DNA of 64,000 nucleotides from Allofournierella_A excrementavium. GTDB lineage: Bacteria > Bacillota > Clostridia > Oscillospirales > Ruminococcaceae. The position numbers and the translations under genes are program-made. The notes beneath the pieces are model-generated. The model ran no database searches, was not told the DNA's origin, and worked only from the letters and a program-made list of their open reading frames with translations. Shown one piece after another: positions 7,993 through 16,029 of the stretch; the first letter of the stretch is position 1; each line of letters begins with the position of its first letter. The stretch spans positions 18,978-82,977 of the forward strand of contig DWVE01000062.1 of assembly GCA_019120375.1 (NCBI GenBank). Reading direction: 5' to 3'.

Positions 7993-9546
7993 ATGAAAGA
8001 ACGTCAGAAATGTCTGGTCCTGCTTTCGAAGAACGTGTTCCCGGCCACCGGTGCGGCGCCCTTCGACGGATTTGTGGCGGTGGAGGGCAACCGTATCGCG
8101 GCGGTGGGGCCCCGGGCCGAGGCCGATGAGTGGGTGAAAAAGGCCACCCAGGTGCTGGAACTTGGCGACCGGGTGGTGACGCCCGGCTTCGTGGATGTGC
8201 ACACCTTCTTCACCGGCTGGGCGCTGCTGAGCCTGGGCGCGGACTTCTCCGAGGTGAAAACCGACGTGCAGGGTGTGGCCGCGCTGAAGGAATACGAAAA
8301 GACGGCCCCTGAGGGCACGGCGCTGTTCGGCCACAGCTGGCGGCCGGATGACTTTGAAGTCACCGACGAGGCTCTGTTGGACAACACCTGGCCGGAAAAA
8401 CCCGTGGTGGTGTTCACGGCGGACCGGGGCACCTGCTGGATGAACAGTGCGGCCCGGCAGCGTTACGGCTTCGGCCCGGAAAAGTGCTACGCTGAGATGA
8501 TCTGGAAGATGATCCGCGAGTATCTGCAGCTGCCCGGCATGAAGGAAAAGTATAAGGAATACATGCAGATGCTCAATGAGCGGGGCGTCACCACCATCAA
8601 AGAGATGACCTTCGACACCTACTACGGCTTTGCCGACAAGATGGAGGAGCTGGAAAAAGAGGATGCATTGACGGTGCGCGTTTCCATGATGAGCCAGCCG
8701 GTGGGCGAGGGCATCAACATCGAGCATGGCAAGGAGATGTGCCGGCGCTTCACCGGGCCCTTCGTCTCCTTCTCCGGCTACAACCGCATGACCGACCGCT
8801 CCATCCCGTCCTCCATGGCGGAGCTCATCGAGCCTTACAAGTCCCACCCCGGCATGACCAACACCGTGCCTGTGGAATGGGAACTCATTGAAAAAGAGAC
8901 CCACCTGGCGGACGAGAACGGCTTCCGCTACTCGCTCCACTGCCAGGGCGACGGCGCCATCCGCCACACGGTGGCCCTGTTCGACTCCTGTGAGAAGGAT
9001 GAAAACGGCAAACTCAAGCACCGCCACGCCATCACCGACCTGGAGTATTCCAACCCCGCCGACCTGGAAAAGTTCGGCGCGCTGGGCGGCATCGTGGAGG
9101 TCTATGCCCAGATCCAGTCGCTGGACAACAAACAGGACGTGCTGGACATGATCGATGCGCAGCTGGGCGGCGACCGGGGCAAAAACTACTGGAACCGCCG
9201 CAAAATGTGGGACTCCGGCCTCACCGTCACCTGCGGCACCGACCTGCCGCTGCTCATCCCCAACATCCCCGAGGCCATCTACTGCGGCGTGGGCGGGCAT
9301 TTTGCCGACGGCGGCACCTACAACGTGCAGAACATGCTCACGGTGGCCGAGATGCTCACCGCCTGGACCCGCAACGGCCAGTACAACTGCTTCAACGAGG
9401 AGCGACTGGGCACGCTGGAGGCGGGCAAGTTGGCGGACATCGCCGTGCTGGACGCCGATGTGTTCACCCTGCCGGTCGAGCAGGTGAAGGACGTGAAGGT
9501 GGCGCTTACCATCTCGGACGGCCGCATCGTTTACAACGCGCTTTAA
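7993..9546 (+). CDS. Amidohydrolase superfamily protein (YtcJ/COG1574-like), first gene of the frl-like operon
   Basis: A 517-residue amidohydrolase. The N-terminal beta domain leads into PGFVDVHTFFTG near residue 62, where metal enzymes of this group read DxHxH; here the second His is Phe. Later candidate ligands remain: SLHCQGDGAI, KHRHAITDLEYS and CGTDLPLLIP. The C-terminus has the usual LGTLEAGKLADIAVLD segment. ATG at 7993 follows GGAGGAAAGG; an in-frame TTG at 7987 is a weaker choice. Family members hydrolyse C-N bonds of amides, ureas or cyclic amides. At the head of a deglycation-type operon it might open or trim the imported substrate, but this is inference. Confidence 0.8.
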   Translation: MKERQKCLVLLSKNVFPATGAAPFDGFVAVEGNRIAAVGPRAEADEWVKKATQVLELGDRVVTPGFVDVHTFFTGWALLSLGADFSEVKTDVQGVAALKEYEKTAPEGTALFGHSWRPDDFEVTDEALLDNTWPEKPVVVFTADRGTCWMNSAARQRYGFGPEKCYAEMIWKMIREYLQLPGMKEKYKEYMQMLNERGVTTIKEMTFDTYYGFADKMEELEKEDALTVRVSMMSQPVGEGINIEHGKEMCRRFTGPFVSFSGYNRMTDRSIPSSMAELIEPYKSHPGMTNTVPVEWELIEKETHLADENGFRYSLHCQGDGAIRHTVALFDSCEKDENGKLKHRHAITDLEYSNPADLEKFGALGGIVEVYAQIQSLDNKQDVLDMIDAQLGGDRGKNYWNRRKMWDSGLTVTCGTDLPLLIPNIPEAIYCGVGGHFADGGTYNVQNMLTVAEMLTAWTRNGQYNCFNEERLGTLEAGKLADIAVLDADVFTLPVEQVKDVKVALTISDGRIVYNAL

Positions 9547-9559
9547 AAAGGAGGGCCTT

Positions 9560-10396
9560 ATGGCACACATCAGGAGGGAGCAGCTGGCGGCCATCGGCAT
9601 CCATTATGTGTATTACCCGCTGGACTACATGCTGGACGCTCAGGCCAAAGCCGGATACAAGACCATCGAGATGCTGGGCATGGCGCCCCACTACCTCATG
9701 GACGAAACGGGTTTTCAGGACCCGGCGGAGCTTCGGAAAAAGGTGGAGGCCCGGGGCATGACCATCGGGTGCTTCACCCCCGAATGTGCCACCTATTATT
9801 ACACCATGAACGCCCCGGAAGGCGGCTTCCATGACCGCAGTATGGAGTACTTCAAGCGCGGCATTGAAGCGGCGGAAAAGATGGGAGCGAAAAAGTTGCT
9901 GACCAACTGCATCGGAGCGCCCTTTGACGAGGAGTACGGCCGGGCCTATGACCGGGCGGTGCGCAGCCTGCGGGAGCTGGCCAAAACCGCCGCCGACCAC
10001 GGCGTGACCATCGCGGTGGAGACGGTGCGCCCCGAGGAGAGCCGGGTGGTCATCACCCTGCCGGAACTGGCGCGGCTGCTGAAGGACGTGGATAGTCCCT
10101 GGGTGAAGGCCGGCCTGGACACGGTGGCCATGGGCGTGGCGGGGGAGACGCCCCGCCAGTGGTTCGAGACCCTGGGCAGGGACATCGTGCACACCCACTT
10201 CATCGACGGGCGGCCCTACGCCCATCTTGTGTGGGGCGACGGGCTGTATCCCCTGGAGAAATACCTGGACGTGCTCAACGAGTTCGGCTACGAGGGGCTT
10301 TTGGGCCAGGAGATCACCGACGGGCGCTACTTCGACGACCCCGCGGCGGCGGACGCACGCAACTTCCGGGCGTTCGAGCCGTTCTTTGAGAACTGA
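9560..10396 (+). CDS. Sugar phosphate isomerase/epimerase, FrlC-like (copy 1)
   Basis: A 278-residue AP-endonuclease-2-type TIM barrel resembling FrlC, the fructoselysine 3-epimerase. Seen: GCFTPECATYYYTMN near residue 72 (FrlC has a similar TPE...YPYN segment) and the four metal ligands typical of the fold: Glu in VETVRPEES, Asp in AGLDTVAM, His in HTHFIDG, Glu in GQEITDG. It probably epimerises the keto-sugar part of the substrate at C3. It follows the amidohydrolase by 13 bp and is a tandem paralogue of the next gene. Confidence 0.82.
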   Translation: MAHIRREQLAAIGIHYVYYPLDYMLDAQAKAGYKTIEMLGMAPHYLMDETGFQDPAELRKKVEARGMTIGCFTPECATYYYTMNAPEGGFHDRSMEYFKRGIEAAEKMGAKKLLTNCIGAPFDEEYGRAYDRAVRSLRELAKTAADHGVTIAVETVRPEESRVVITLPELARLLKDVDSPWVKAGLDTVAMGVAGETPRQWFETLGRDIVHTHFIDGRPYAHLVWGDGLYPLEKYLDVLNEFGYEGLLGQEITDGRYFDDPAAADARNFRAFEPFFEN

Positions 10397-10410
10397 AAGG
10401 GGGAGAGGAG

Positions 10411-11253
10411 ATGGCGACGCCGAAACTCCGCCGCGAACAGGTGGCGGGCATGAACATCCACTATGTGAACTATTCGCTGGACTACTTCCTCGACGCGCAG
10501 CAACGCCTGGGCTTCAAGACCATCGAGCTCTGGTGCGCGGCTCCCCACGTCTGGCTGGACCACATGCGATACTACGACGCAAAAGACATCCGCCGCAAGA
10601 TCGAACGCCGCGGCCTGGCCGTGCATGTGCTCACCCCGGAAAACTGCACCTATCCCTATCAGTTCGCGGCCAAGGAGCCGGAGCACATCCGGCGCTCCTT
10701 CGGCTACTTTTCCAACGGCATCCGCCTTGCCGCCGAGCTGGGCTGCGAGTACATGGAAGTGAACTCCGGCTGGGGCTACTGGAACGAGGATAAGGAAGAA
10801 GCCTGGAAGCGCAGCGCCGACATGCTGCACCGGCTGGCCGAGGTGGCCAAAGAGAACAACGTCACGCTGGTGATGGAGTCCATCCGCCCGGAAGAGAGCC
10901 AGCTGGTGATCGACCTGCCCGCGGCGCAGAGGATGCTGCGGGAGGTGGACCACCCCAACCTCAAGGCGATGGTGGACACCTGCGCCATGGGCGTTGCGGG
11001 CGAAACGCTGGAAGACTGGTTCCGGGCCCTGGGCCCCGACATCCGGCACATGCACTTCATCGACGGCACGCCCTACGGCCATCTGGTGTGGGGCGACGGC
11101 GGCCATCATCTGGGCCGGTTCATCGAGACCCTCAACCGCTACGGCTACGAGGGGTATCTGGGCCAGGAGATCACCGACGGCCGGTATTTCATGGACCCCG
11201 CGGCGGCGGATGCGCGCAACATGAAGAATTTTGAGCGCTACATCGAAGATTGA
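10411..11253 (+). CDS. Sugar phosphate isomerase/epimerase, FrlC-like (copy 2)
   Basis: 280 residues, collinear with the preceding protein over its whole length (shared LRREQ start, NIHYVNYSLDYFLDAQ, VLTPENCTYPYQF, ESIRPEES, MVDTCAMGVAGE, HMHFIDG, GQEITDGRYF). The TPENCTYPYQF stretch is closer to E. coli FrlC than copy 1. Metal-ligand residues are intact in both, so two substrates or two stereochemical steps are likely rather than decay. RBS GGGGGAGAGG. It sits 14 bp after copy 1. Confidence 0.82.
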   Translation: MATPKLRREQVAGMNIHYVNYSLDYFLDAQQRLGFKTIELWCAAPHVWLDHMRYYDAKDIRRKIERRGLAVHVLTPENCTYPYQFAAKEPEHIRRSFGYFSNGIRLAAELGCEYMEVNSGWGYWNEDKEEAWKRSADMLHRLAEVAKENNVTLVMESIRPEESQLVIDLPAAQRMLREVDHPNLKAMVDTCAMGVAGETLEDWFRALGPDIRHMHFIDGTPYGHLVWGDGGHHLGRFIETLNRYGYEGYLGQEITDGRYFMDPAAADARNMKNFERYIED

Positions 11254-11293
11254 CTTTTTCAAACCATATTCACTGCAAAAGGAGAAGAGAATC

Positions 11294-12262
11294 ATGAAAG
11301 CAAATGAAGTTATCAAGAAGGTCCTGGCGGAGCACGGCGAGATCACCGAGGTGTACTGGGTGGCCTGCGGCGGCAGCCTGATCGACCTGTATCCCTCCCA
11401 CTTCATGATGACCGTGGAGAGCGCCAAGACCTCCTCCGGCTGGCACACCGCCAAGGAGTTCCTGGTGGCCACCCCCAAGAAGCTGGGCAAGCACAGCATG
11501 GTGGTGATGTGCAGCCACTCCGGCAACACCAAGGAAGCCGTGGACGCCGCGGTGCTGGCCTATGAGCGGGGCGCGGCCGTGGTCACCCTGACCGACAACG
11601 CCGGTTCCAAGGCGGACGACCCCCGTTTCATCGCCTGGGTCTACCCCTGGGGCGACGGCGTGCCCACCGCCGAGGTGCCGCTGGGCATCTGCCCCATGCT
11701 GGCCGCCGAGCTCATCAAGGCCCAGGAGGGCTTTGACAAGTACGACGCGCTGGTGGAAGGCATCGCCAAGATGGACGGCATCATCGCCAAGGCTAAGGTG
11801 AAGGTGAACGCCGAGCTGGGCGAGAAGTTCGCCGACCTGTGCGAGGAGAACAAGTTCTTCTACATCCTGGGCTCCGGCGCCAACTTCAGCCAGACCTACG
11901 GTTTTGCCATCTGCAGCCTGATGGAGATGCAGTGGCAGAACTGCTGCTACATCCACTCCGGCGAGTACTTCCACGGCCCCTTCGAGTGCACCGAGCCGGG
12001 CGTGTTCTACTTCCTGCAGATGGGCTCCTCCTCCGCCCGGGTGATGGACGAGCGGGCGCTGGCCTTCCTCAAGACCCACACCGACCGTCTGATGGTGCTG
12101 GACGCGCTGGAATACGGCATGGCCGATGTGGACGAGGGCGTGCGCGCCTATCTGGAACCGGCCCTGTTCTACGCCATGAACGTGGAGCTGCGCGCCGCCC
12201 GCGGCAAGCGCTTTGACCACTCTCCCGAGATCCGCCGCTACATGGGCATCGAGAAGTATTGA
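11294..12262 (+). CDS. SIS-domain sugar deglycase, FrlB/FraB-like
   Basis: 322 residues with two SIS domains. It resembles fructoselysine-6-phosphate deglycase FrlB: VYWVACGGSLID near the N-terminus, CSHSGNTKE in SIS 1, LGSGANFSQTYG and HSGEYFHGPFE (about residues 220-230, the region with catalytic Glu/His in FrlB/FraB) in SIS 2, and the C-terminal EIRRYMGIEKY matching FrlB ERRYYGGLVEY in place and style. FrlB cleaves a 6-phosphorylated Amadori compound to glucose 6-phosphate and a free amine. Start chosen at the ATG after AAAGGAGAAG. Both a kinase and epimerases of the same pathway adjoin it. Confidence 0.85.
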   Translation: MKANEVIKKVLAEHGEITEVYWVACGGSLIDLYPSHFMMTVESAKTSSGWHTAKEFLVATPKKLGKHSMVVMCSHSGNTKEAVDAAVLAYERGAAVVTLTDNAGSKADDPRFIAWVYPWGDGVPTAEVPLGICPMLAAELIKAQEGFDKYDALVEGIAKMDGIIAKAKVKVNAELGEKFADLCEENKFFYILGSGANFSQTYGFAICSLMEMQWQNCCYIHSGEYFHGPFECTEPGVFYFLQMGSSSARVMDERALAFLKTHTDRLMVLDALEYGMADVDEGVRAYLEPALFYAMNVELRAARGKRFDHSPEIRRYMGIEKY

Positions 12263-12288
12263 TTTTTGAGAAAAGGAGCGAAAGAACG

Positions 12289-13152
12289 ATGGCATATCAG
12301 GTGAAGGTCCTGGGCTTTGGCGACAATGTCGTGGACAAATACGAGCACATCAAAACCATGTACCCCGGCGGCAACGCGGTGAACTTTGCCGTGTTCGCCA
12401 AAAAGCTGGGGGCCGAGCGCAGCGCCTACATGGGCATCTTCGGCTCGGACAAAGAGGCCGAACACGTCATTGCCTCCCTGCAGGAGGAGGGTGTGGAGCT
12501 GGTGAAGTGCAAACAGGTCATCGGCGAGAACGGCGCGGCCCGGGTGACGGTGAACCCCGAAAACGGCGACCGCATCTTCCTGGGCTCCAACGAGGGCGGC
12601 ATCCGCGGCGACATGCTCTATGCGCTGGACCGCTTCTCCATCGAGTATGTGAAGGGCTTCGACCTGGTGCACTCCGGCAACTACTGCTTCACCGAGCGGG
12701 AGCTGCCCAAGATCAAGGCCGCGGGCGTGCCCATCAGCTTTGACTTCTCCGACGATTCCACCGACGAGTACTACGAGCGCATCGCCCCGCTGGTGGATTA
12801 CGCCTTCATGTCCTGCAGCGACATCTCCAAAGAGGAGACCTATGAAAAGCTGAAGAAGGTGTCCGCCCTGGGCCCCAAGTTCGTCTGCGCCTCCCGCGGC
12901 GACGAGGGATGCATCGCCTATGACGGCGCCGAGTTCTACGTCCAGGGCATCAAGCCCGTGGAGAATATGGTGGACACCATGGCCGCCGGCGACAGCCTGC
13001 TCACCGCCTTCCTGGTGAACTACCTCGCCCGCGAGAAAGAGGGCAAGGGCGGCCCCGAGGCCATCCGGGAGAGCCTGGACCTGGCCGCCGGATTTGCCGC
13101 CAACACCTGCGGCCTGGCGGGCAGCTGGGGCCACGGCAAAGTGTACGAATAA
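12289..13152 (+). CDS. PfkB-family carbohydrate kinase, FrlD-like (copy 1)
   Basis: 287 residues, ribokinase fold. The N-terminus (GFGDNVVDKYEHIKTM then YPGGNAVNFAVFAKKLG) closely follows FrlD (GDNCVDIYPQL, SGGNAVNVAV). The C-terminal DTMAAGDSLL holds the family anion hole and catalytic Asp, with Ala where most have Gly (DTMGAGDS). FrlD-type kinases phosphorylate the Amadori sugar at C6 before deglycation. It starts 26 nt after the deglycase. A strong hairpin separates it from the second kinase. Confidence 0.85.
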   Translation: MAYQVKVLGFGDNVVDKYEHIKTMYPGGNAVNFAVFAKKLGAERSAYMGIFGSDKEAEHVIASLQEEGVELVKCKQVIGENGAARVTVNPENGDRIFLGSNEGGIRGDMLYALDRFSIEYVKGFDLVHSGNYCFTERELPKIKAAGVPISFDFSDDSTDEYYERIAPLVDYAFMSCSDISKEETYEKLKKVSALGPKFVCASRGDEGCIAYDGAEFYVQGIKPVENMVDTMAAGDSLLTAFLVNYLAREKEGKGGPEAIRESLDLAAGFAANTCGLAGSWGHGKVYE

Positions 13153-13170
13153 AAAGCACCGCCTTGTTAC

Positions 13171-13203
13171 CAGAGCGGGAGCGGCGGCGCCGCTCCCGCT
13201 CTG
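13171..13203. repeat. Intra-operon hairpin, 15-bp perfect stem
   Basis: 13171-13185 pairs with 13189-13203 around a GGC loop, in the gap between the two kinase genes. Only a weak T-run follows, so it may stabilise mRNA or reduce downstream expression rather than fully terminate. Confidence 0.7.
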
Positions 13204-13235
13204 CGCTATTTTGCAGCAAAAGGAGGAGAAAGAGA

Positions 13236-14036
13236 ATGGAAAAAACTGTGGCGGCCGTGGGCTTCTGCTGCGCGGACGTGTACGAAAAGCTGAACAAGTT
13301 CTATCCCACCGGCAACGGTGTGGACTGGGGCGTGCATCTGGCCCGCATGGGCGTGCCCGTGAGCGTGGTGAGCGTGGTGGGCACCGACAGCTACGGCGAG
13401 AAGATGAAAGAGGCCCTGGCGGCGGAAGGCATCGACATCTCCCATCTGCGCACCGAGCCCGGCGACACCTGCAAGATGATGATGGACCTGAAAAACGGCG
13501 CTGACCGGGTGCATCTGGAAGAGATCGAAGGCGTCATGGCCGACTACGCCCTCACCGATGAGGAATTCGGGTTCGTGGCGGGCCACACCATGCTGCACAC
13601 CGACCTGTTCGGCAAGGTGCTGGACCGTCTGCCTGCCTGGAAGGCCAAGGGCGTGCAGGTGGTGATGGACTTCTCGGTGTTCAGCGAGGACCCGGAATAC
13701 CAGTGTGAAACGCTGTTCCCCTATGTGGACTATGTCTTTCTCTCCTACGACGGCAAGAAGGACGAGCACATCAAGGAGTGGGTGAAGAAGATCCACTCCT
13801 ACGGCCCCAAGCTGGTCACCGCCACCCTGGGCGAACTGGGCAGCATCTGCTACGACGGCACCACCCTGTATGAGTACGGCATCGTGCCCACCGAAGTGGT
13901 GAACACCGTGGGCGCGGGCGACAGCTACATCGCCGGCTTCACCTACGGCATCCTGAACGGGTGGAGCGTGCCGGAGTGCATGAAGAAGGGGGCGGAAGTC
14001 TCCAGCGCGGTGGTGGCCCGGTTCGAGCCGTACTGA
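13236..14036 (+). CDS. PfkB-family carbohydrate kinase, FrlD-like (copy 2)
   Basis: 266 residues, closest in style to E. coli FrlD: GVMADYALTDEEFGFV matches FrlD GVMADFALSEEDYAWL, and VGTDSYGEKMKEAL, NTVGAGDSYIAGF are shared. The substrate-binding loop is changed: GNGVDWGVHLARMG replaces the usual GGNAVNxAV. Both copies keep the catalytic Asp. RBS AAGGAGGAGA, start ATG at 13236. The two kinases may act on different glycated amines or on C6 versus another hydroxyl. Confidence 0.85.
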   Translation: MEKTVAAVGFCCADVYEKLNKFYPTGNGVDWGVHLARMGVPVSVVSVVGTDSYGEKMKEALAAEGIDISHLRTEPGDTCKMMMDLKNGADRVHLEEIEGVMADYALTDEEFGFVAGHTMLHTDLFGKVLDRLPAWKAKGVQVVMDFSVFSEDPEYQCETLFPYVDYVFLSYDGKKDEHIKEWVKKIHSYGPKLVTATLGELGSICYDGTTLYEYGIVPTEVVNTVGAGDSYIAGFTYGILNGWSVPECMKKGAEVSSAVVARFEPY

Positions 14037-14068
14037 GCGCGGAAAACACAGAAAGAAGGGAAACGACC

Positions 14069-14923
14069 TTGCTGATCGATATGCACATCCATCCCATTTT
14101 TTACGGGCCCATCTGCGGGGATGAAAAGGAAGTGGCCTTCCGGGGCGACACCTTCGGGGTGTGGAAACAGGGGCCCATGGAGTTCGACGAGCTGTTTGCC
14201 GAGTGGGACGTCTGCGGGCTGACCCGGGCGGCGCTGCTGCCGCTGGACGTGACCACCACCGCCGGCGGCTGGGTGGTGAACAACGACCAGGTGGAGGCGC
14301 TGTGCAAACTGCACCCGGACAAGTTCTACGGCTTTGCCAGCGTGGACCCCCACCGGGCGGACGCGCTGGAAGTGCTGGAACGGGCCTTTTTCCAGCAGGG
14401 GCTGCGGGGGTTGAAACTGAACCCCGCCAAGCAGCGCTTCGACCCGTCGGACGAAAGGATGGAGCCCATCTACGCTTTGTGCGAGCGGGAGAACAAGCCC
14501 ATCATCTTCCACGCGGGCCTCTCCTGGGAGCCCAACGCCCCCAGCCGCTATGCCCATCCGCTGGCCTTTGAGGAGGTGGCCATCCGCCACCCGGGCCTGC
14601 GCATCTGCCTTGCCCACTTCGCCTGGCCCTGGGTGCGGGAGATGGTGATGCTGATGATAAAATACCCCAACGTCTACACCGACACCGCCCTGCTCTATGT
14701 GGATTCCCCCGAGGAGCAGATGATGGAGCTGTTCACCAAAGACATGGGCCCCATGTGGTTCGAGCGGTGCTTCCCCCGGCAGGTGATGTTCGGCTCCAAC
14801 GGGCCCCGCTTCCGCGCCTTCAAACTCAAGCGGGCGCTGGACAAGGTGCCCATGCGGGAGTTCGCCCGGGAGAATCTCTACTGGAAAAATGCGCTGCGCT
14901 TTCTCAGCGGCGGGGAGGTGTGA
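14069..14923 (+). CDS. Metal-dependent hydrolase, amidohydrolase_2/ACMSD-like TIM barrel
   Basis: 284 residues. IDMHIHP opens the barrel (HxH metal motif), followed by LRGLKLNPAKQ, IIFHAGLSW and CLAHFAWPW (further His ligands). The usual final GSD is GSN here (FGSNGPR near residue 254). I chose the TTG at 14069, since AAGGG lies about 8 nt upstream and the product begins MLIDMHIHP; the in-frame ATG at 14081 would cut off the start of the metal motif strand. Relatives hydrolyse lactones/amides or decarboxylate. Role here unknown. Confidence 0.75.
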   Translation: MLIDMHIHPIFYGPICGDEKEVAFRGDTFGVWKQGPMEFDELFAEWDVCGLTRAALLPLDVTTTAGGWVVNNDQVEALCKLHPDKFYGFASVDPHRADALEVLERAFFQQGLRGLKLNPAKQRFDPSDERMEPIYALCERENKPIIFHAGLSWEPNAPSRYAHPLAFEEVAIRHPGLRICLAHFAWPWVREMVMLMIKYPNVYTDTALLYVDSPEEQMMELFTKDMGPMWFERCFPRQVMFGSNGPRFRAFKLKRALDKVPMREFARENLYWKNALRFLSGGEV

Positions 14924-14926
14924 GTC

Positions 14927-15355
14927 ATGGTCGTGCTGAAGACCATCCGGCATTTGAGCAAGGATGTGGAAGAGTATTTCAACATCACCCGGCAGGTGCA
15001 CGACATCGTGCGCCAGAGCGGCGTGAAAAACGGCCTCGTGGCGGTCATCACCGCCCACACCACCACCGGCATCCTGGTGAACGAGGCGCTGCCCTGCGTG
15101 GAGGCGGATATTTCGGAGATGCTGGAAAAAACAGTCCCGCTGGAAGCGCCCTATCTCCACGCCCATTTCCTGCCCACCTACGGCGCCACCAGCAACAACT
15201 CCCAGGGGCATCTGAAAAGCGTGCTCACCGGCAACCACTGCCTGTTCCCCGTCATCGACGGCGAGATCGTCTGCGGCGGGGCGCAGGACATCTATCTGGC
15301 GGAGTTCGACGGCCCCCAGCTGCGCAAGGTGTATGTGGAAGTGATGGGGGAGTGA
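14927..15355 (+). CDS. yjbQ: YjbQ family protein (UPF0047)
   Basis: 142 residues, usual family length. Seen: ITAHTTTGILVNE, HAHFLPTYGATSNNSQGHLKSVLTG and VCGGAQDIYLAEFDG, the family signature with conserved His residues. Family members can act weakly as thiamine-phosphate synthase; their physiological role is unclear. It starts 3 nt after the hydrolase stop and is plainly in the same operon, so in this organism it probably serves the pathway. Confidence 0.88.
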   Translation: MVVLKTIRHLSKDVEEYFNITRQVHDIVRQSGVKNGLVAVITAHTTTGILVNEALPCVEADISEMLEKTVPLEAPYLHAHFLPTYGATSNNSQGHLKSVLTGNHCLFPVIDGEIVCGGAQDIYLAEFDGPQLRKVYVEVMGE

Positions 15356-15362
15356 CGGCCCC

Positions 15363-15974
15363 ATGAAAACGATTTTGTGCTTCGGAGATTCCAACACCTT
15401 CGGCAGCGTGCCCGGCACCGGCGGGCGCTACGGGCGGCAGGTGCGCTGGCCCTGCCGCATGGAGCGGCTCTTGGGCGAAGGATACGAGGTGATGGCGGAG
15501 GGCCTTCCCGGCCGCACCACCGTCTTCACCGACTACATCGAGCCGTACCGCGCCGGCATCGAGCAGATCGTTCCGGCGGTGCAGAGCCACGCGCCCGACG
15601 CGCTGGTCATCATGCTGGGCACCAACGACACCAAGGCCCGCTATCATGTGAGCGCCGCGGAGATCGGCTTCGGCATGGAGGAGCTGCTGCTGCGCCTGCG
15701 CACGGCGTATCCCTTTTCCGATGTGCCGCAGGTGGTGCTTGCGGCGCCCGCGCCGCTTCGCTGCGCGCCGGGGGCGGAATTCTCCGCCGAGAGCGTGGAG
15801 AAGTCCCGGCTCCTTGCCCCCATCTATGAGGGCATTGCCCGGCGGTTCGGCTGCGCCTTCTTCGACGCGGGCACGTTCGCGGCCCTGGGGCAGGACGGCG
15901 TCCACTTCACCCCGCAGGACCACGAGGAGATGGCCCGGCGGGCCGCGGCCGCCGTTAGAGCGCTGTTCGAATGA
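15363..15974 (+). CDS. SGNH/GDSL-family hydrolase, last gene of the frl-like operon
   Basis: 203 residues, no signal peptide. Block I FGDSNTFG, block II Gly in GLPGRTT, block III GTNDTK and block V DGVHFT are all present, giving Ser, Asn, and Asp/His of the active site. Cytoplasmic arylesterase/acyl-hydrolase-like. It may remove an ester or acyl group from the substrate; inference only. A strong terminator follows. Confidence 0.85.
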   Translation: MKTILCFGDSNTFGSVPGTGGRYGRQVRWPCRMERLLGEGYEVMAEGLPGRTTVFTDYIEPYRAGIEQIVPAVQSHAPDALVIMLGTNDTKARYHVSAAEIGFGMEELLLRLRTAYPFSDVPQVVLAAPAPLRCAPGAEFSAESVEKSRLLAPIYEGIARRFGCAFFDAGTFAALGQDGVHFTPQDHEEMARRAAAAVRALFE

Positions 15975-15979
15975 AAGAA

Positions 15980-16014
15980 AAAAGCCTGTTCCGGCTGTGC
16001 CGGAACAGGCTTTT
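15980..16014. terminator. Bidirectional terminator
   Basis: A 16-bp perfect stem (15980-15995 with 15999-16014), 3-nt loop, A-run/T-run flanks. It serves the frl-like operon and the convergent gntR gene. Confidence 0.9.
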
Positions 16015-16029
16015 GCAAAAGGGCGGGAT

